A stretch of 64,000 nt of DNA from Gigaspora margarita. Its lineage: Eukaryota > Glomeromycota > Glomeromycetes > Diversisporales > Gigasporaceae. This document shows, one piece after another, positions 58,970 to 64,000 of this stretch. The DNA is taken from assembly GCA_009809945.1 (NCBI GenBank), contig WTPW01000845.1, forward strand, positions 180,871-244,870. The letters are read 5' to 3'. Made by a program: the position numbers and the translations under genes. The notes under the pieces were generated by a model. That model saw only the letters and a program-made list of their open reading frames with translations. It searched no databases and had not been told where the DNA came from. The number at the start of each line of letters is the position of its first letter. The first letter of the stretch is position 1.

Positions 58970-60530
58970 ACTTACTGAAATCTCTATAGATAAAGTTATA
59001 AATACTATCAACCAATTTTCTAATAACAAGGCCTGTGGTCCTTCAGGCATTAGTTATGAAATGCTTAAGCACTGTGGAATACAAATTATTACTGCAATTA
59101 CTGCCCTTCTTAATAGATGCATTACATTACAACAAATTTCAAAACAATGGAAAGATGGTCGTATTTTTTCTATCTCCAAAAAATCTAAATTTGATGGAAA
59201 TCTTAACAATACACGTCCAATTTGCCTCATTGAGTATATTAAAAAACTATATACCAAAATTCTCACTAACCGCCTCAACCATATTTTTTCATCTTACAAC
59301 ATTCTTAATCCACACAACTATGTTGCNCTACCTGGTAACAGTACCAATAANCCTATCCATATTCTCAATAATTTTATTGAAGATGCCAACTGCAACTACA
59401 AGGAAATATGGCTCCTCTCTCAGGATATGAGTAAAGCTTATGATTCTGTTAATCTTTCTTTACTCAAAAAAGCACTCCATCGACTCAATATGCCTATATC
59501 ACTTGTTAATATTATCTCTAATTTACTTACTGATCGATCAAACCGTGTTATTACCAATCTTGGACTCATACAATCCTATATGGTACAAGATGGAATAGAC
59601 CAGGGAGAAACAATAACCCCATTACTCTGGCGTATTTACTATGATCCTTTAATCAGCAAAATTTTTAATACATACTCTGGTTATACAAGTACTACTACAT
59701 GGACAACTACTATTGCACCTCCTATATTTGATAAAACTGAAGCTTCAACTTCAGTCTTAGCATATATGGATGATACTTTATGGATTGCACAATCCTTTCA
59801 GCAGCTGCAACAAATTCTACAAACTGCATCATCATTTTATCAAATGGCAAATATTAGAGTCAACCCTCACAAATCAGTACTAGTTTCCAATACTAATCAA
59901 TTACCCCTAATTACTTTTCTCAATTCCTCTATTCAAACCAAACCTCTGCATACTCCTTTCAAGTTTCTAGGTTGCTGGTTTAGCACTAATACCAAATCAT
60001 ACCCCCAAACAAAACTAATTACCCAAGAAATATATGAGATCACTAACACTCTCAATACCAAAATAATTACTGACAAGCAAGCTAGTTATATTATTAATAC
60101 AGTAATTATACCTATACTCGAATACAGAATCCACAATATCATTTTATCACAATCAACCTGCAACAAAATTCTTATAAAATATCTTACTGTTGCTAAACAC
60201 AAAGCTAAACTAGCTAAAACTACCCCTAATAGTACATTACTTAATCACAATATCTATGGTATTAAAAATATCTGGGACATTCAACTACAGCATCATATCT
60301 CTAACTTCATACTTCAACTAAATAGTAAAGAACTATTAGGAATTAGCACACACATTAGACTACAACAACTTCAAAATAACCTGTGGTCAACGACTAACAT
60401 ACTTATGCACCCAAACCCTATAATTGATGGAATAAACAAGAACACTACTACCTTTAAAATTATTCTATTATTAAGACCCTGGACTCTACAATATATGCAC
60501 ATTCAGATATACTACAACCATATACAATAA
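58970..60530 (+). pseudogene. LINE reverse transcriptase domain
   Basis: Open from 59061 to 60530. Motifs: NNTRPICLIEYIKKLYTKIL (fingers), LLSQDMSKAYDSV (motif A, catalytic Asp), DGIDQGETITPLLWRIYY (motif B) and AYMDDTLWIA (motif C, YMDD). The catalytic aspartates are all present. It is followed by a thumb-like region to a stop at 60528-60530. Two N-containing codons lie near 59327 and 59351. The domain looks intact, but the polyprotein around it is broken. Confidence 0.88.
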
Positions 60531-62913
60531 ATCTTCCATATACCCCATTAGAAAAAATTCTTGGCTCTCACCCTCTCTATCCAACTTTTAAATGCTAAAT
60601 ACATTCTAAACATATTATATTCCTTGAACAACTTACATCATTTGACAATACTACATTACTAGCATGGAACCACATCTCTCCAAGAATTGGTTTTCTAATA
60701 CCTGGAAAGACACCAGGATGGTTTACTACATTAGAAAACATTATTATTACCAATCATACCACTAGACAACTCTCTTCTACATTTCAGCTTTCTCCTACTA
60801 ATTCTCTTTCCTATATGACTGGACACTTTAGTGTCAAAACCAAACCATGGCTCATTACATATATAGACCATAATATTATTATAGGAAAAGCATGACGATT
60901 TGACCAACAAACAAATACTATCTCTATTACTCACTGGACTTCTGAATTTGATAAAAACAATACTTCACTATACCTATTATCTGATATTTGCTGCTATCCT
61001 TGTACAGGTTGCTTGCTCAACTCTAACAGAATCCAAAACCTATGCACAATTGATATTTCTGCAACACTATCTACAAAATTTCTTGCCAGAAAAGTCTATA
61101 CACAAAAATCCAAGCTTAAACTTAATGCCAATTACCTTGACTTAATATTTTCTATAGCATCACGCCATTCTCTATCTATACCCCCCAGCCTTACATATCA
61201 ATACCCTTATCAGCTATAGAAGAAATATTTTTTTCTTGTAATGCATCAAACAATCTACAAACACTAGCAAATGCTAACTCAAACCTTTTAGAACTTACTT
61301 TCTATACTGATGGATCTGTTATCAACCTTGGTAACTCACAATGCTCAATGGGCATTGCCTGGATTCAGGTTTTTAAGAACCAAATAATACATCAATTTTC
61401 TGCACAAATTCAAAACTGGCCATCATCATACAAAGCTGAATTGGTTGCAATCCTATCAGCTATTTGTACATGCCCTCACAATAGTACCATTCATATATAT
61501 ACAGATTCTCAATCTATTATATCTAAATACAAATCCCTTTTATACTCCACACACAACCCTAACAAAATTTACTCATACAACTATTGGCCTATTTGGCACA
61601 CTCTTCTTAATCTTATCCAATCATACTCCTATACTATCATATTTCACAAAGTTCTTGCACATAGTGATAATAAGCTCAACAACTATGCTGACAAACTTGC
61701 AAAAGAACATACAAATTCTTCTCTTCTAGAATTTCTCCCTAACAATATTTACAACCCATCCTTTTTTCTTCAATACAAACAATTTAATGTTGAACAACCA
61801 ACCCGCCGCAGTATCAAAAATATTTGCAATGCACACATTATTGCAATGTGGTCTTCACAAAACAGAGTCCAACATATTATTCCTATAGCAGCCCAAATAG
61901 ATTGGAATGCCACATGGCTTTTTCTTAATAATAATTACAAGCGCTCATATAATTATACCAATTTTCAACTTTGCCAATCTAAATCATTTCGAATTAAAAA
62001 CTTACTCCATATGCTTCCTACTTTACCTTATATTAATTCACTCAATCTTAAATATTCTAAACATACAAGATGCATCTCTTGTAACCAACCAGAAAGCCAG
62101 TTTCACTGGCTTTATTACACACGCTACAACAATATTACCCAAATAATCCAAAACACTATTACACAATTTGCTTTTTCTGAAATTCCAGATATAACTGCTT
62201 TACAAATTCAACAGCTACGTACAGATCTTTTTAACCACAACTGCCTAAACCCAACATGGTGTCCTTCTTTCAACACACCTTCTTTTTCTACTACTTTTCA
62301 CAGCTTTATTCCAATTCNCCTAATCAATANTATATCTCGCTANTCTTCTTACAAAATTGCTTCCAATATTGCAATAAAAATTTTACTTAAAATATTTGAT
62401 AACATCTATGACCAACTTTGGAAACCATATTGTACTGCACTTTCACAATGGAAAAACTCTCAACACTCCACTTTAGCACTTAATACTTTATCTATACCAA
62501 CTTCAACTACTATCTCAGGACCCCGAAATATACATAGATAGGTCAGGTATGAGTTTGCTTATTTTTGAGGTTTTTTATACAGATCTTTTCTATTTATAGT
62601 AATTTTTTTGCTTATTTGTAAAGTTTTTTCTGCAGATCTTTCCTTTTTTAGTAACCCTGTAATTAACCTGATCTATCTATGTATATTTCGGGGTTCTACT
62701 ATCCCTTCAAATTCTTATTCCCTATCACCAAACCATACTAGACTTAACTATACCTACAGTTGTAGATGTGGTCTCTCTGATCAATTACATGATACAGATA
62801 CTAATTCATGTCCACCTCTTGGACGTGCTCTTAAAAAAATTGATATATGGTCCTATCAATGGATCAAATACAGCACAAATACTAATTCTATACTTCATAT
62901 TCAAATCTAGGTG
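60531..62913 (+). pseudogene. LINE connection region, RNase H and C-terminal Cys/His motifs
   Basis: 60531-61240 is readable in changing frames (GFLIPGKTPGWFTTLE, then KAKPW-like text) with stops near 60895 and 61219. From about 61290 the frame is open: FYTDGS, SYKAELVAIL, IYTDSQS and ADKLAKEH give the RNase H D-E-D-D set. HSDNKLNNYADK carries its usual His/Asn context. CISCNQPESQFHW is a degenerate zinc knuckle. The frame stops at 62541 inside an inserted MITE, but CRCGLSDQLHDTDTNSCPP and a final stop at about 62910 follow in frame once the insertion is removed. Confidence 0.82.
62517..62697. mobile_element. 181-bp hAT-type MITE inserted in the LINE
   Basis: Ends AGGACCCCGAAATATACATA and, inverted, AGAACCCCGAAATATACATA. 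Flanking 8-mers ACTATCTC (62509-62516) and ACTATCCC (62698-62705) agree at 7 of 8. The element plus one 8-mer is 189 bp, divisible by three, so the frame is kept, but a TAG inside the left repeat (62539-62541) ends the ORF. Internally TTTGCTTATTT...CAGATCTTT is duplicated with a period of about 57 bp. Confidence 0.85.
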
Positions 62914-63131
62914 AGTTTTAACCACTCTAGTAGGTTTAGGTTGCAGATAAATTAGATAGTATATCTGTCTATAGTCTGTGTTTCAACTCTTGTAATATAG
63001 TTTGTATACAGTAATATTAATTGTATTTTTGAGAAACCCTTTGAGGAATCTCATACAAATTATCAATAAAGATAGAGACAAAACCTAACCTTAACACCAA
63101 AAAAAAAAAAAAAATTCTATTTTAACATTAA

Positions 63132-63289
63132 TATGGCCTTATTGGCAGTGACAAAATAAATGTGTTATGGGGTAACAAATATATTTTTCTTATTTGTTTT
63201 TATTTATTTATTTATTTTTATTTATTTATTTTTATTTATGAATTTATTTTTTATTTATTTATTTATTTTTATTTATTAATTTATATATA
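63132..63289. repeat. (TTTA)n microsatellite with short spacer
   Basis: 63195-63280 is TTTA/TTTTTA repeat like the tracts at 56.4-57.4 kb. The sequence before it (63132-63190) shows no feature. Confidence 0.8.
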
Positions 63290-64000
63290 CAGTCAGACCT
63301 CTCTATAGTCACACTCCATATAGTCACACCTCTATATAAGCACCTGATATTGTGCAACAGACTTAAATATAGTAAAAAACCCTCCTTATAGTCACAAATC
63401 GCCTATAATCACTATCACAAAAAAATTTTGATTTTTTTATCAATTTTATTAATAAAAACCCTCTTTATAGTCACAAATTTTGACCAAATATGGATTAAAA
63501 AATCTGATTAGCTGATATTCATATTTATGTTTATTTAAAATTCTATTAAAAATTCTTAAAGGTTTGACAGCAAATAACTTTTGATGCAGTGGTCTGATTT
63601 AAATGAAACAACTACCAAAATATTCGTCTCGATGAGACAATTCTAATGAGCCCCAAATCGTTAAAATCCAATTGCAGGCTCCTGTGATCGTTAAGGATTT
63701 GTGTTACTTCACATGTTTAAGAATTGATTAAATTTAAATATCTAGGCAAAAAATCCTTAATAATCTTAGCATTTTGTAACTAGATTTGGCAATTTTATAC
63801 TCTTTAGAGAACACTCTGGTAGTCATTTTATCCAAATTGGGTCACTGGATCAAAAGTTATTCACTATCAAATATTTTAAATTTTTTAATAGTATTTCAAA
63901 TATGCGCAAATATATTACTAATTGACCTTTGGTCATGTGATTATAACAAAGTATTTTATTTATAGTCACACCTCTATACAATCACCAAAATAGGGTGCGA
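63290..64000. mobile_element. Left end of a CAGTCAGACCTC-type Tc1/mariner-like element, runs off the window
   Basis: CAGTCAGACCTCTCTATAGT starts after TA (63288-63289). It is followed by several TATAGTCACACC sub-terminal repeats, as in 13,407-14,948. Related motifs return near 63960-63985 (TATAGTCACACCTCTATACA), but no closing terminus is reached by 64000. No transposase frame in the visible part. Confidence 0.7.

Larger units (their letters stand above)
57817..63114 (+). mobile_element. LINE (non-LTR retrotransposon) with RNase H, 5'-truncated, 5.3 kb
   Basis: Perfect 17-bp direct repeats TTCTATTTTAACATTAA flank it (57800-57816, 63115-63131). A poly-A tail of about 16 bases precedes the right repeat. 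Domains in order: C-terminal part of an AP-endonuclease (EEP), reverse transcriptase, RNase H, and C-terminal Cys/His motifs. The 5' end begins inside the endonuclease, typical of incomplete target-primed reverse transcription. The coding strand has several stops and shifts plus one later MITE insertion. RNase H places it near I-, Tad- or similar clades; the clade is not resolved. Confidence 0.9.

Overview
This is a very AT-rich, repeat-dominated eukaryotic window. The best fit is the nuclear genome of an arbuscular mycorrhizal fungus (Glomeromycotina, Rhizophagus-like). That assignment is inference. It rests on short 69-90 bp GTAAG...AG introns, on a TKL-like kinase carrying the CxxC...WCxxC N-terminal extension that I associate with the expanded kinase families of these fungi, on ribonuclease-inhibitor-type LRR arrays, and on many nested transposons. 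No rRNA, genuine tRNA, CRISPR or bacterial operon structure was seen.

Layout. 52-2528 is a broken histidine-acid-phosphatase (MINPP-like) gene split by a MITE with a 9-bp target duplication. 2.6-5.6 kb holds small DNA elements. 5.9-7.8 kb is a decayed minus-strand LRR gene. 8.4-10.3 kb is a decayed gene with an RS-rich start and a Gly/Ser-rich end. 10.7-19.8 kb is stacked inverted-repeat elements, including a 2.8-kb pogo/Tc1-type transposon with a broken DDE transposase, sitting in a three-layer nest. 20,473-26,250 is the one apparently intact gene: ten exons joined in phase 0 encode about 1,695 aa. Nine tandem units, each a zinc-knuckle plus kinase N-lobe, precede a single kinase C-lobe. 27.7-46 kb is a patchwork of MITEs, tRNA-derived SINE-like retroposons with target duplications, palindromes and minisatellites, much of it inside an 8-kb inverted-repeat structure. 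47.4-49.8 kb is a minus-strand RS-domain gene in decay. 53.0-56.3 kb is a tnp2-like transposase pseudogene. 57.8-63.1 kb is a 5'-truncated LINE (endonuclease, reverse transcriptase, RNase H) with a perfect 17-bp target duplication, itself hit by a 181-bp hAT-type MITE. The window ends inside another CAGTCAGACCTC-type element.

The kinase gene is the most unusual object. Units 1-8 share a shortened glycine loop and only unit 9 keeps GEGGFGSV and VAIK. Every intron is phase 0 at the same structural position, just after the alpha-C glutamate region. Any internal unit could therefore be skipped or chosen by splicing without breaking the frame. The gene reads either as a multi-decoy kinase or as a cassette-exon array for interchangeable N-lobes.

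All calls come from reading the sequence. No database search was made, and element family names rest on TIR/TSD form and on recognisable protein motifs.
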